A stretch of 64,000 nt of DNA from Flavobacteriales bacterium (GTDB lineage: Bacteria; Bacteroidota; Bacteroidia; NS11-12g; UBA9320). The translations under genes were made by a program, and so were the position numbers. This document shows, piece by piece, positions 8,233 through 17,690 of the stretch (positions within the stretch are counted from its first letter, which is position 1; every line of letters begins with the position of its first letter). The DNA is taken from assembly GCA_020635355.1 (NCBI GenBank), contig JACJZW010000012.1, positions 41,914-105,913 of the forward strand, given 5' to 3'. Below the pieces are notes generated by a model, which saw nothing but the letters and a program-made list of their open reading frames with translations, was not told where the DNA came from and ran no database searches.

Positions 8233-8868
8233 ATGGATCGGATAAAAACAAAAATTCATCAGTTGATCGAATTCGGCGAGTCCGAGACGATGGATTTTAA
8301 GCAAAGTGTAAATGATGCAGCTAAAATTGCCAAAACGATCGCCGCATTTGCCAACGGAAAGGGAGGCGTGCTCCTAATTGGTGTAAAGGACAACGGAACT
8401 ATATCCGGTGTCAACACGGAAGAGGAGTGGTACATGTTGGATATGGCGGCGAAGATGTATTGCCGGCCAACTGTTGAGCTGCGAAAGCGTGAATGGGTGA
8501 TTGAAGGAAAGGGCGTGTTGGAGTGTATTGTTGATCAAGGAAAACAGGGGCCTTATTATGCGTTGGGAGATGATCAAAAGTGGTGGGTATACCAGCGCGT
8601 GAATGACAAAACCCTGTTAGCTGGACACATCGGAGTAGAGGTTATGAAGCGTGCCTCCTCTACGCATGGAAGTTTGATTGAATACAACGACGCAGAAAGA
8701 TCGTTATTCGCCTACCTTTCTACCGAAGGTGAAATCACGCTCAAGGGATTTCAAAAACTGGCCAGAATTAATCGGTGGAAGGCATCCCGTATCTTGATCA
8801 ACCTAATCAGTGCCGGCGTTGTGGTATACAACCGGTCAGAAAAAGAAGAATATTTCACCCTGAATTGA
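8233..8868 (+). CDS. AlbA_2 (Schlafen-type) putative DNA-binding protein
   Basis: About 211 residues from the ATG at 8233. The N-terminal 130 residues are an AlbA_2/SLFN-like domain: GESETMDFKQSV, then KTIAAFANGKGGVLLIGVKDNG, the hallmark strand-turn of the family, followed by DQKWWVYQRVNDKT. The C-terminal 70 residues (ERSLFAYLSTEGEITLKGFQKLARINRWKASRIL) look like a winged helix. This layout is usual for small AlbA_2 regulators. The frame can be extended upstream to 8197 but that would run through the preceding terminator. It lies alone between terminator and purQ. Target and role are unknown. Confidence 0.8.
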   Translation: MDRIKTKIHQLIEFGESETMDFKQSVNDAAKIAKTIAAFANGKGGVLLIGVKDNGTISGVNTEEEWYMLDMAAKMYCRPTVELRKREWVIEGKGVLECIVDQGKQGPYYALGDDQKWWVYQRVNDKTLLAGHIGVEVMKRASSTHGSLIEYNDAERSLFAYLSTEGEITLKGFQKLARINRWKASRILINLISAGVVVYNRSEKEEYFTLN

Positions 8869-8890
8869 CCCATCAGGCTAATTTTGCATC

Positions 8891-9580
8891 ATGAAATTTG
8901 GCGTTGTAATTTTCCCCGGCTCAAACTGTGACATGGATTTGATTCATGTTCTGACGGATGTTAGCGGACAAAAGGTCGAAGAGCTTTGGCATAAAGACAC
9001 CGACCTCAAAGGCTGTGATTTTGTCTTTTTACCCGGTGGATTTTCTTACGGTGATTATCTCCGTAGTGGAGCCATTGCCAAGTTAAGCCCGATTATGAAA
9101 TCGGTTCAGGAGCATGCTGCGAAGGGCGGATTTGTAATGGGTATTTGTAACGGATTCCAAATTTTATGTGAATCAGGTTTGTTGCCAGGAGCCCTGCTTC
9201 GAAATGAGGATCAGCTCTTTATTTGCGATAATGTTTACCTGCGAACCGAAACCAATAATGCAGCGGTTACCCGTGGTTTGCCATCCAATGCAGTGGTTAA
9301 AATTCCTATCGCACATGCCGAGGGTAGATATTACGCCGATGACGCAACCATCCAGTCGCTGAAGGACAATGATCAGATCCTATTCCGGTACTGCGAAGAA
9401 GATGGAACCACCTCAACTTCGTCCAATCCGAATGGATCGGTTGAAAACATTGCCGGTATTTGCAATGCCAGAAGAAATGTTTTCGGAATGATGCCTCACC
9501 CGGAACGTGCTGCGAGTGAATACCTCTTTAATAAAGATGGACTCGCCATGTTTGAAGGCATTCTCAGCGCAACCGTCTGA
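8891..9580 (+). CDS. purQ: Phosphoribosylformylglycinamidine synthase, glutaminase subunit
   Basis: PurQ supplies ammonia from glutamine for conversion of FGAR to FGAM in purine synthesis, in complex with PurL and PurS. The 229-residue class I glutamine amidotransferase domain shows the nucleophile Cys86 in GICNGFQIL, the oxyanion-loop segment LPGGFSYGDYLR near 47-58, and the His-Glu pair in MMPHPERA near the C-terminus. Bacteroidota often encode a fused PurLQ, so a separate purQ is worth noting. A TAATTTTG box at 8879-8886 ends four bases before the ATG and may be the -7 promoter element of a nearly leaderless transcript. No other pur gene is in the window. Confidence 0.93.
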   Translation: MKFGVVIFPGSNCDMDLIHVLTDVSGQKVEELWHKDTDLKGCDFVFLPGGFSYGDYLRSGAIAKLSPIMKSVQEHAAKGGFVMGICNGFQILCESGLLPGALLRNEDQLFICDNVYLRTETNNAAVTRGLPSNAVVKIPIAHAEGRYYADDATIQSLKDNDQILFRYCEEDGTTSTSSNPNGSVENIAGICNARRNVFGMMPHPERAASEYLFNKDGLAMFEGILSATV

Positions 9581-9695
9581 AACCCAGACACACCCCATAT
9601 TTCTTAACTTGTACTTAATATTAGACGCTGTTGGTAGCTCAATTCGCGTAATGGGTTGATTTTCTTCAAATTTGACTCATAAATAAACGTTAAAG

Positions 9696-10205
9696 ATGCA
9701 ATTGGAATTGGGAATGTACCGGACAACAAAAGGGTTTAAGAATAATCATAAGTCCACCGAGTTAGTGTGTGAGAATTGCAAAGCGCATTTTCTTGCCAAT
9801 CGAAGAAACGCGCGATTTTGCAGCTCCAGTTGCCGCTCACAGTTTTGGTTGAATAAGAACGATAAGAAGGTGATTACGCTTGCCGTTCCAGCCGACATCG
9901 ATGAAAACTACCTGAACGAAGTGCGTCAGATGCTTCTTAACTATAAGAAGAAGGACAAAAACGCACCGGCCATATCCGCCAACAGCCGGTCTGAAGCCAC
10001 CACTCCTATAGTTAAGGCAGCCCAACCCATTCGAGAGACCCGTTTATTTGAACATGTTGCTGACCTTCAGAATTACCTTGAAGATGCTGGGTACGACGAT
10101 TATAAAATCCCCAAAATCGACAATGGAATTTACTACGACGAGGGGTTAACCATCAAGAAAACCGAAGAGGGCTGGGAAACCAGAATCACCCAAAAAGCGG
10201 GATAA
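9696..10205 (+). CDS. Small zinc-ribbon-containing protein, function unknown
   Basis: A 169-residue protein. Near the N-terminus Cys25-x-x-Cys28 and Cys42-x3-Cys46, in LVCENCKAHF and ARFCSSSCRSQFWL, form a four-cysteine treble-clef or zinc-ribbon candidate, resembling the FCS-type fingers seen in small nucleic-acid-binding proteins. The middle is lysine-rich and probably flexible. The C-terminal part (LQNYLEDAGYDDYKIPKI) may be a short helical domain. It stands alone, with its stop two bases from the stop of the opposite-strand reductase gene. I can assign no function. Confidence 0.6.
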   Translation: MQLELGMYRTTKGFKNNHKSTELVCENCKAHFLANRRNARFCSSSCRSQFWLNKNDKKVITLAVPADIDENYLNEVRQMLLNYKKKDKNAPAISANSRSEATTPIVKAAQPIRETRLFEHVADLQNYLEDAGYDDYKIPKIDNGIYYDEGLTIKKTEEGWETRITQKAG

Positions 10206-10207
10206 AC

Positions 10208-11272
10208 CTATTCGTAGGTAAGCTTTACGCGGCTGCTGGTAGGATGTGATTGACACGTCAACACGTATCCTTCATCAATCTCCGCATCACTTAAACCTTC
10301 ACGCTCATCCATGCGAACGGTGCCTTCGTGCACTTTTGCCCGACAGGTGGTGCAAACGCCTACCGTACATGAAAATGGGGGATCCATACCAGCTTCCTGG
10401 GCGGCTTCCAAAATGGTTTGATTCGGTTTAACCGTCACGTCCATTTCATCACCAAACAGGTCAATGGTCACAATCTTTTCACTTCCATCGTCTTCCACAA
10501 CAGTGGATTTTGCCTCATCTGATTTTACCGCAGCAAAATATTCGAGGTGAATATGCGATCCGGGAATCCCCATATTCTCCAGGCTTGATTTTACCAACTG
10601 CATCAATCCGCCAGGTCCACAGATGTAATATTCTGCTTCAGCGATACGGGTTTCATTCATTTTCACCAGCTGATTGACCTTCATCTCATTCAGCATGCCT
10701 TTCAAACCGGTCCACTCCGGTCCGGCTTCATCCAAAACATGGATGATTTTGAAACGGGATGCATAGGTTTGTTCGAGAGTGTCCAGGGCTTCGCGAAAGA
10801 TGATGGAAGCCTCATCGCGGTTGGCATAGATCAACGTAATCTTACTGTTGGGCTCTTTTAACAGAACCGACATCAGAATAGACTTTAATGGAGTTATGCC
10901 ACTACCTCCGCCAAACAGTATAAAATGGCGTTGAGCCTGATCATTCAGGTCAACGGTAAAATTTCCCATTGGAGGCATGGCTTCAATAAGATCCCCCTCC
11001 TGTAATTGTCTGTTGAGAAAGGTACTCATGCGTCCATTCTCTACCTCCTTAACCGCAACGGTTGGCATATCGTCAACGTACGGACTTTCACATACGGAGT
11101 ATGACCTACGAATTTCTTCACCGTTGATGGTGGCATGTAAGGTCAGATATTGTCCGGCCCGATAGGTGAACAGATTTTTAAGCGGTGGGGGAACCAGAAA
11201 TCGTATTTGAACGGCTTCCGGAGTCTCCCGGATAATTTTATCAACTTTAAGTCGGTAGAATCCAGCTGGCAT
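10208..11272 (-). CDS. PaaE-like ferredoxin:NAD(P)H oxidoreductase (FAD and 2Fe-2S)
   Basis: A 354-residue flavin and iron-sulphur reductase. The FAD domain has RRSYSVCESPY near residues 55-65, the NAD(P)-binding part has FGGGSGITPLKSI near 122-134, and the C-terminal plant-type ferredoxin domain carries the cysteine cluster in FSCTVGVCTTCRAKV with the fourth Cys in VLTCQSHP. This order (FNR domain then 2Fe-2S) is that of phenylacetyl-CoA epoxidase reductase PaaE and related electron-transfer proteins. No paa oxygenase genes are nearby, so it may serve another oxygenase or desaturase. It is nine bases downstream of asd on the same strand and probably cotranscribed. Confidence 0.85.
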   Translation of the reverse strand: MPAGFYRLKVDKIIRETPEAVQIRFLVPPPLKNLFTYRAGQYLTLHATINGEEIRRSYSVCESPYVDDMPTVAVKEVENGRMSTFLNRQLQEGDLIEAMPPMGNFTVDLNDQAQRHFILFGGGSGITPLKSILMSVLLKEPNSKITLIYANRDEASIIFREALDTLEQTYASRFKIIHVLDEAGPEWTGLKGMLNEMKVNQLVKMNETRIAEAEYYICGPGGLMQLVKSSLENMGIPGSHIHLEYFAAVKSDEAKSTVVEDDGSEKIVTIDLFGDEMDVTVKPNQTILEAAQEAGMDPPFSCTVGVCTTCRAKVHEGTVRMDEREGLSDAEIDEGYVLTCQSHPTSSRVKLTYE

Positions 11273-11280
11273 AATGATTT

Positions 11281-12297
11281 TCAGACATCAACAGATGCCG
11301 CATTTACAAGTTTGTTTTCGTATAAATATTCGGCGATTTGAACTGCGTTGGTTGCAGCACCTTTTCGAAGGTTATCACTCACCACCCACATATTCAGGGC
11401 ATTTTCTTCACTTTCGTCCCGTCTGATACGGCCTACAAAAACCTCGTTTTTCCCGCGGGCGTAAAATGGCATCGGGTAGATGTTGTTTTGAACGTCGTCC
11501 TGCACCACCACACCCGGCATACTGCCGATGTCCTGTCGCACCGTTTCCAGATCAAAACTCTTCTTCAAACGAACATTGATGGACTCAGAATGCCCTCCCG
11601 ATACCGGTACACGAACAGCGGTGGCCGTGATTCGGAGAGAAGGATCGCCTAAAATTTTACGCGTTTCGTTCACGAGTTTCATCTCCTCCTTAGTGTATCC
11701 GTTTTCCGTAAACACATCACAATGTGGAAGACAATTCTTATCGATCCGATATGGGTATGGGCCTTCGGCCGATTGCTGATCGTTTGCGCGTTCATAATCC
11801 ATTTGATCAACGGCAGCATAGCCGGTACCCGAAACCGATTGATAGGTGGATATCACGAGGCGATCGATACCATACTTGTCCTGCAAGGGTTTCAACGCCA
11901 TTACCATCTGAATGGTTGAACAGTTTGGGTTGGCTATGATAAAGTCAGTTTCCGTTAACTCGTTGGCGTTAATTTCCGGAACGATGAGTTTGTGATTGGG
12001 ACTCATTCTCCAGGCGGATGAATTATCGATCACAAATACAGAACGCTCAGCAAAGCGGGGTGCCCACTCTAATGACGATTCTGAACCCGCAGAAAAAATG
12101 GCTATATCGATGTCGCGATTTATGGCATCTTCCAGCGTAGTGCATGTGTACTCCTTCCCACGCAACATCACCTTCTTGCCGGCCGACTTCTCACTGGCAA
12201 CCGGTATCAGTTCAGATACGGGAAGCGTACTGTTTTCCAATACGGCGAGCATTTCAGTTCCAACCATTCCGGTTGCTCCGACAAGGGCTATTTTCAT
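11281..12297 (-). CDS. asd: Aspartate-semialdehyde dehydrogenase
   Basis: Asd reduces aspartyl phosphate to aspartate semialdehyde with NADPH, feeding lysine/diaminopimelate, threonine and methionine synthesis. The 338-residue length is typical. The Rossmann motif is VGATGMVG at residues 6-13, the catalytic Cys126 lies in IIANPNCSTIQMV, and the general-base histidine lies in RVPVSGGHSESINV. The start codon is ATG at 12297. It probably forms a transcription unit with the reductase gene downstream; the DAHP synthase gene ends 56 bases upstream on the same strand. Confidence 0.96.
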   Translation of the reverse strand: MKIALVGATGMVGTEMLAVLENSTLPVSELIPVASEKSAGKKVMLRGKEYTCTTLEDAINRDIDIAIFSAGSESSLEWAPRFAERSVFVIDNSSAWRMSPNHKLIVPEINANELTETDFIIANPNCSTIQMVMALKPLQDKYGIDRLVISTYQSVSGTGYAAVDQMDYERANDQQSAEGPYPYRIDKNCLPHCDVFTENGYTKEEMKLVNETRKILGDPSLRITATAVRVPVSGGHSESINVRLKKSFDLETVRQDIGSMPGVVVQDDVQNNIYPMPFYARGKNEVFVGRIRRDESEENALNMWVVSDNLRKGAATNAVQIAEYLYENKLVNAASVDV

Positions 12298-12353
12298 AGG
12301 GTTTTAAATTTCGTGCAAAGAAAACGCTTTCCGTTCAAAGGATCAGCGAAAGA

Positions 12354-13214
12354 TCAGATATCAAGCACCTCAGCCTCTTGTTTCCAATTGGAGGTGCGGC
12401 CCATGGCGTTAACAATGCGCGCCAAATCAGGTAACATTTCCTCAAATTGATCGAGATAGAGGGATTGTGGCCCGTCCGATAAGGCTTTTTCGGGATGATC
12501 GTGAACTTCAATCATTAACCCGTCAGCACCTGATGCAACAGCACTCATGGAGGCCGGTTTAATCAGATCCCGATTGCCAGTTGCCTGTGAAGGGTCGGCC
12601 AATACCGGTAGATGCGACAATTCCTTGGCCAGTGCAATAGCAACCGTGTCCAGGGTATTTCGTGTGGAATCGTCGAATGTCCGTATTCCGCGTTCGCACA
12701 AAATAACCTGTTCATTGCCACCGAGCAACAGATATTCAGCAGCCAAAAGCCACTCCTCAACCGTGGCATCCATTCCCCGTTTGAGCAGGATTGGTTTACG
12801 TGTTTTACCCAGCTCTTTAAGGAAATGGTAATTTTTCATGTTCCTTGATCCCACTTGCAGGATATCGGCGTAGGGATACACAGTTTCCAATAGACTAAGA
12901 TCCATGACTTCGGTTACCACACCCAGCGAATACCGATCGGCCACGTTTCGCATCAATTTCAATCCGGGTTCCTTCAGACCCTGGAAACTGTAGGGCGATG
13001 TTCGTGGCTTGTAGGCACCACCACGCAACAACCCAACGCCAAGCTGACTTATGGTTCGCGCAATAACCTCAATTTGTTCTTCGGATTCTACGGCACACGG
13101 ACCGGCAATCATGACAACTTCGTCACCTCCGATTCGGATATTTCCAACGTCTACAATTGTAGATGAGGCTTTGGATTTTCTAGCCGCCAGCTTATATGAC
13201 TGGTTTGAATTCAA
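12354..13214 (-). CDS. 3-deoxy-7-phosphoheptulonate synthase (DAHP synthase, type I beta)
   Basis: This enzyme condenses phosphoenolpyruvate and erythrose 4-phosphate, the first step of the shikimate pathway. The protein has 286 residues. IAGPCAVES near 36-44, GAYKPRTSPYSFQGL near 66-80, and the metal and phosphate site segments VGSRNMKNYHFL, LLKRGMDAT, CERGIRTFD and DPSQATG are all present and diagnostic of the AroF/KdsA-like class. No separate regulatory ACT or chorismate mutase domain is fused here, so it would not be feedback-inhibited through such a domain. The next gene on the same strand is asd. Confidence 0.93.
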   Translation of the reverse strand: MNSNQSYKLAARKSKASSTIVDVGNIRIGGDEVVMIAGPCAVESEEQIEVIARTISQLGVGLLRGGAYKPRTSPYSFQGLKEPGLKLMRNVADRYSLGVVTEVMDLSLLETVYPYADILQVGSRNMKNYHFLKELGKTRKPILLKRGMDATVEEWLLAAEYLLLGGNEQVILCERGIRTFDDSTRNTLDTVAIALAKELSHLPVLADPSQATGNRDLIKPASMSAVASGADGLMIEVHDHPEKALSDGPQSLYLDQFEEMLPDLARIVNAMGRTSNWKQEAEVLDI

Positions 13215-13251
13215 GTCTCAAACTTTTTGCAAATAAAACACCATCTTTTCA

Positions 13252-14637
13252 TTAAAGTTTGGTGTACGTGACTTTCAATCGGATGTTTTTCTCCGTTTGA
13301 TTGTTCTTCGTATCCAGAACCAATCGGGATGGGGTAATGGGGTTGTCAGAAGGGATGATCACATACAGACCACGGTTATCCATGTTGCCATTTAAAACAG
13401 CATCATCCAGCAATCCCTGAAGGTGTCGGTTAAGATGGAAGGTGTAGGTACGTCCATCGGAGTTTAACTCCCCACCATAATTGGTGTAACCACTCCAGGC
13501 TGAGCTTGGTGGTGCGATCAGATCAATCAAGTCCAGGATAAGTTTGTTGGACCCTGTACCATCGGCATTCACCGGTTGAAGCAACAGCAATCTCTCCGGA
13601 GCTGGATAGGTCTCTGTAGCGGAACCATTGGCAACGGTGAGGGTAAGCTTTGCTTCATTGATCAGAATCTGTTCACCATTCTTAACCAATTCAAATAAGT
13701 CTGGGATTTCAATCTTAATCTTACTCATACCCATGGATTGCAGGTACGTTTCATCGAAATGCGTTCCTGGTGAGTTGAATTGATTGGTGAGGTTTGCAGA
13801 TGGATCACTGATGGTATAATGCATCATTCGCTCCGATTGATCCGTAATTGGAAATTCTTTTTTCAGTGTATCACTGAAGTACACCGATAGCTTACTGAGA
13901 CTTGAATTCAAGTCAAGTGGAGAAATATAACCCGATCCGGAGCTGAGACCGCTGGAACGCGGAACGAGCGCAATTCCATTGAGGAAATTTAGGAAAGACT
14001 CATTGCTACCATAGGCGCCGGCAGTGAAGAACGACTCACCAAATGCCTGACTCAGTTTGATGCGAATCAGACCTCGTTCTTTTTGAAGTGTTCCGTTTTC
14101 GTTAAACCAGGTGGTGTCATCCGGGTTGAGTTTGCCGGTGTATGTTCCCAATAAGCTTCCAACAGCTGGCTGATAATTGGAGTAGTATCGGTTATCTTCA
14201 TTTAACAGTTCCTGAAGTTGAAATACATCAACGGTCACGTTGGAATTAACATCGCCGTATCCGGGTATGTCACCATCAAGTGCAATGGAGAGCACAACAG
14301 AATCCAGCGAGGGATTGGTTCCAAAATCGATGTTGATTTCCTGAAGCAGGCACTGGGTATACACGCTGGAAGAGGTCGTGCCAAACACCGGATCATTGAT
14401 CGCTCCCAAAATGGTAGAACTCAATGAATCCACGCGGATGGAATCTTCGCGTACAGCATAGGTTCGGATTTCAAATGAATCCGTAACCTGTCCTTTGAAT
14501 TGATCTGTGTTCGGCAAAAGGTCGAAGCCTATTTCATCTTCATACTTTTTGCAGGAGGAGAGTGTAGCGCAGAGAGATAAAAAGAAGGCTGCCACATGGA
14601 CAGCCTTGAAGTTAGTTTTGCGCCAGAATGTTGTCAT
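13252..14637 (-). CDS. DUF4270 family lipoprotein
   Basis: About 461 residues from the ATG at 14637. It starts MTTFWRKTNFKAVHVAAFF and has a lipobox-like SLCATLSSC followed by KKYEDEIGFDLLP, the conserved entry of DUF4270 proteins. The rest is beta-rich with the family pattern of paired domains and the late segment GRTYTFHLNRHLQGLL. DUF4270 lipoproteins are conserved in Bacteroidota next to glycogen-synthase-like and panC genes, as here, but have no known function. The frame is open further upstream, yet that part is inside the glycogen-synthase-like gene in another phase. The start chosen gives a 26-base overlap with that gene and a complete lipoprotein signal. Confidence 0.85.
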   Translation of the reverse strand: MTTFWRKTNFKAVHVAAFFLSLCATLSSCKKYEDEIGFDLLPNTDQFKGQVTDSFEIRTYAVREDSIRVDSLSSTILGAINDPVFGTTSSSVYTQCLLQEINIDFGTNPSLDSVVLSIALDGDIPGYGDVNSNVTVDVFQLQELLNEDNRYYSNYQPAVGSLLGTYTGKLNPDDTTWFNENGTLQKERGLIRIKLSQAFGESFFTAGAYGSNESFLNFLNGIALVPRSSGLSSGSGYISPLDLNSSLSKLSVYFSDTLKKEFPITDQSERMMHYTISDPSANLTNQFNSPGTHFDETYLQSMGMSKIKIEIPDLFELVKNGEQILINEAKLTLTVANGSATETYPAPERLLLLQPVNADGTGSNKLILDLIDLIAPPSSAWSGYTNYGGELNSDGRTYTFHLNRHLQGLLDDAVLNGNMDNRGLYVIIPSDNPITPSRLVLDTKNNQTEKNIRLKVTYTKL

Positions 14638-15430
14638 AGAATTCCGTGTATTCTTCGGCAATATTATCGCCCCGGTGTTCGAGGACTGGCTTGGTACCAT
14701 CGTTCTGGAGATGACTGGCAACCTGAGGATCCAGTGTGTCCGCACAGTTAACAATGGCGTCTGAATGCGTGATGGCTCCAATGTACAAACTAGAGCAATC
14801 GCCGTTTTCAAATGGTTTCATGTGCTCGTCTGTAATGTGGTTCAGACTCGCTTTACGGGTGAAGTCATTACCAAGTGAGTCTTGATATTCCTTGTTGAAT
14901 ACGCTGTAAACAATTTTCGCATTCTGGAATACCGGCTCATCGCGATAAATGGTTTTGAGGTAAAGTGGAATCAAACTGGTCATCCAACCGTGACAGTGAA
15001 TTATGTCCGGGTACCATCCAAGTTTCTTTACCGTTTCAAGAGCCCCTTTGCAGAAGAAGATGGTTCGCTCATCATTGTCCGCAAAGAATTCATCATTCTC
15101 ATCGCTGTAAACATGCTTGCGGTGAAAGTAATCCTCGTTGTCAAGGAAGTACACCTGCATCTTTGTGCTTGGGATTGACGCGACCTTAATGGTCAGTGGG
15201 TTGTCGTTGTCATCAATGGTAATGTTCATTCCAGACAATCGAACAACTTCATGAAGTCGGTTACGACGTTCGTTAATAACTCCAAATCGTGGTACAAGAA
15301 TCCTCACCTCATTGTCCTGCTCCTGAACAGCCTGCGGCAGCATGCGTGCAATGTCCGACAAAGCGTTACTTTCCAAAAAAGGACTCATTTCCGAAGAAAT
15401 GAATAATACTTTCTTCTTGTTGTTTTCCAT
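14612..15430 (-). CDS. Glycogen/starch-synthase-like protein, GT5 N-terminal domain only
   Basis: At 272 residues this matches only the N-terminal GT5 half of glycogen synthase (full enzymes have about 470-500 residues). Visible are VLFISSEMSPF near the start, NEVRILVPRFG, VYFLDNEDYF and DIIHCHGWMTSLIPLYL, but the ADP-glucose loop K-T-G-G is replaced by ESNALSD, and the entire C-terminal GT1 half is absent. This short form is conserved in Bacteroidota beside DUF4270 and panC, so it is not a local truncation. Its catalytic activity is doubtful. It overlaps the DUF4270 gene by 26 bases, so the two are translationally coupled, and is divergent from panC. Confidence 0.8.
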   Translation of the reverse strand: MENNKKKVLFISSEMSPFLESNALSDIARMLPQAVQEQDNEVRILVPRFGVINERRNRLHEVVRLSGMNITIDDNDNPLTIKVASIPSTKMQVYFLDNEDYFHRKHVYSDENDEFFADNDERTIFFCKGALETVKKLGWYPDIIHCHGWMTSLIPLYLKTIYRDEPVFQNAKIVYSVFNKEYQDSLGNDFTRKASLNHITDEHMKPFENGDCSSLYIGAITHSDAIVNCADTLDPQVASHLQNDGTKPVLEHRGDNIAEEYTEFYDNILAQN

Positions 15431-15526
15431 AAAAGAGTGTGATTACTAATGCTTGTGCAAAGATACCGCCTAAAATCCGCACATTTGCCCCCGGCACAAC
15501 TTGTATTTCTAATATAATTTTCGTAC

Positions 15527-16387
15527 ATGAAGGTGTTCAAGTCCGCTCTATTGCTGCATTCAGAGCTCGCCAATCAACGGAAAATGGGTCGATCAATCGG
15601 CTTCGTTCCTACCATGGGGGCACTGCATGAAGGCCATCTTGCTTTGGTAGAACGCGCCAGGGAGGGAAATGATACAGTGGTGTGCAGCATTTTTGTCAAT
15701 CCACGGCAATTTAACGATGCTCAGGACCTGCAAGCCTACCCAAGGTCAATAGAGGACGACATGGAGAAGTTGATGGCGGCTCAGGTGGATATATTGTTCC
15801 TTCCAGAATACGCAGATGTATACGGAGCGGATGATGTACATGAAACGATAGATCTGAACGGTTTGGATCATGTGTTGGAAGGGAGGCAGCGCCCGGGTCA
15901 TTTTCAAGGTGTGGCTCAGGTTGTCAAGCGTTTCTTTGAACAGGTTCAACCCAACCGAGCCTATTTTGGCCAGAAGGATTTTCAGCAAACGGTGGTGATT
16001 CGTCGGCTCCTCAATCTGCATTTCCCGGATATCCAGCTAGTGGTTTGCCCCATTATTCGCGAATCCAACGGTTTGGCCATGTCGTCGCGAAATGAACGGC
16101 TAAGCACAGATGGGCGTAACAAGGCCGGTTTTATCTTTCATACCCTTTTGAGATTGCGGGAACGATGTCATTTCAAAAGCCTTCAGGAGTCACTGGAAAT
16201 TAGTCGTGACTACCTTCAATCAAAAAAGGGAGTCACATTGGAATATTTAGAGGCTGTGGATGGACTTACTATGAAAACTGTACAGGATCTGGAGGATGCC
16301 TCCAACATCGTGGCCGTTGTTGTGGTACAATTTGAAGGCGTTCGATTGCTGGATAACATCATCCTCAAAAACGCTGCCGGGAACTAA
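15527..16387 (+). CDS. panC: Pantothenate synthetase
   Basis: PanC joins pantoate and beta-alanine with ATP to give pantothenate for coenzyme A. The 286-residue protein has the adenylation-fold HxGH-type signature in FVPTMGALHEGH (His34 and His37), the pantoate site segments SIFVNPRQFND and YFGQKDFQQ, and the KMSKS-like loop MSSRNERL. The start is the ATG at 15527, preceded by an AT-rich promoter region shared with the divergent glycogen-synthase-like gene. The 3' end overlaps the opposite-strand HTTM gene by 23 bases. panD is not adjacent, unlike in many relatives. Confidence 0.95.
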   Translation: MKVFKSALLLHSELANQRKMGRSIGFVPTMGALHEGHLALVERAREGNDTVVCSIFVNPRQFNDAQDLQAYPRSIEDDMEKLMAAQVDILFLPEYADVYGADDVHETIDLNGLDHVLEGRQRPGHFQGVAQVVKRFFEQVQPNRAYFGQKDFQQTVVIRRLLNLHFPDIQLVVCPIIRESNGLAMSSRNERLSTDGRNKAGFIFHTLLRLRERCHFKSLQESLEISRDYLQSKKGVTLEYLEAVDGLTMKTVQDLEDASNIVAVVVVQFEGVRLLDNIILKNAAGN

Positions 16388-17690
16388 ACGATCTGTCCGG
16401 TCCGTCCAGCACCCATTCAGATCGCCTGAACGGATGCCATGATGCTTTAGCCATGTTATAGGTTGGGTCAATCATATCTTGAGCTTCGCGATAATTCAAG
16501 CTCACCCTGGAACGCACATAGATCTCTGCCTCATCACCATAAATACGCTTCAAGCGTTGACAATACTGCCAGATTAAATCCGGGTGAGTGGGCAGCATGC
16601 CGGCCTGGTGCTCTGAAAGATCGGCCTGATGATCGTGGAATGTTCGATTTCCGTCTTGATCCACAATGGTGAACCGGATGTAGCCGGATTTGGATCGAAG
16701 CATCATCCGCCAGCTCAATCGGTGGCCTTCCTCTGTCCAAAGCACATCGCCCGGAATAAGATGATGTCTCAGTGGTAAGGCAATTTGAAGTAGAAAGAAT
16801 AAACTGTAAAAGATGAGGATCAAACGAGTATTTCCGGTTGGCCGAGTGGTGCTTGATAGGTTGGGCTTCAAACGAAATCGTTTGGTCAAGACAGATTCCG
16901 GATAGAAAAAAACCGCCGATGCGATCATCATATATGGAAAGGTCCCGATTTGAAAGGTGATGGAATTGGTCACATGAAAGAATATGCCTATCACAAAGGC
17001 AGCGTTGCGGGTAGGTTTATATATTAAGGCGGGAATCACTAGAAAATCAAAGGCTATTCCGCCCCACGCCACCAGATACTTCGTGTAGGCCCATCTGTAA
17101 AATCCACCAATCACTGGAAAATCGTGTTTGGGTTTGAACCACTCCTCGATGAGAACACCATGCAGCCAATCTGGGTAAAGTTTCGCCATGGCAGCATAGG
17201 TATAAACAATGAAGAGTAGGGCAACGAATTGATAGTGATATATGCCGGGTATCGAATTGGTGCGCTTAGCTGATCCTTTTCTGGAATCCAGACTGAGATT
17301 GACAACTGCCGGAGAAATCGTCATCAGGATGCAGATCAATCCCATCAAGTAATGATGATTGTTGTAACTCACCTTATGCATTAGATAGGTCCACCACCAC
17401 AGTACCGTGAAGAGGCTCATCATCCACCGGTACTTCCATCCCAGGGTAATGCCAACGGCCAACAGGCCCATCACGATATATATCCCATATAGGTGATAAC
17501 CCGGTGAACAATTCATCCAGTCAAACCCAATAAAATTAAATGAAGCCACAGGAGGGGTGATGAACAATAAATGGGTATAACCCACCAGGATAGACCCAAA
17601 ACATTCCACTATGAGAACTATGCCAAATAGAATTCTCCAAAGCGACAATGGAATAGAGGATACGGGCTTAAAAAGGAATTCTCGGATCAT
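16365..17690 (-). CDS. HTTM-domain (vitamin K-dependent gamma-carboxylase-like) membrane protein
   Basis: A 441-residue protein with about eight hydrophobic segments in the first 300 residues. The opening FKPVSSIPLSLWRILFGIVL and the later YTYAAMAKLYPDWLHG, followed by KYLVAWGGIAFDFL, are typical of the HTTM domain found in the gamma-carboxylase superfamily and its bacterial relatives. The C-terminal 130 residues are soluble, with TFHDHQADLSEHQAG. Bacterial homologues have no proven substrate and gamma-carboxylation should not be assumed. The gene is convergent with panC. Confidence 0.8.
   Translation of the reverse strand: MIREFLFKPVSSIPLSLWRILFGIVLIVECFGSILVGYTHLLFITPPVASFNFIGFDWMNCSPGYHLYGIYIVMGLLAVGITLGWKYRWMMSLFTVLWWWTYLMHKVSYNNHHYLMGLICILMTISPAVVNLSLDSRKGSAKRTNSIPGIYHYQFVALLFIVYTYAAMAKLYPDWLHGVLIEEWFKPKHDFPVIGGFYRWAYTKYLVAWGGIAFDFLVIPALIYKPTRNAAFVIGIFFHVTNSITFQIGTFPYMMIASAVFFYPESVLTKRFRLKPNLSSTTRPTGNTRLILIFYSLFFLLQIALPLRHHLIPGDVLWTEEGHRLSWRMMLRSKSGYIRFTIVDQDGNRTFHDHQADLSEHQAGMLPTHPDLIWQYCQRLKRIYGDEAEIYVRSRVSLNYREAQDMIDPTYNMAKASWHPFRRSEWVLDGPDRSFSSRQRF

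Noticed and set aside
14638..14811. Longer start of the DUF4270 protein at 14811
   Set aside because: The extra 58 residues are the glycogen-synthase-like gene read in another phase; the lipoprotein signal begins at 14637.
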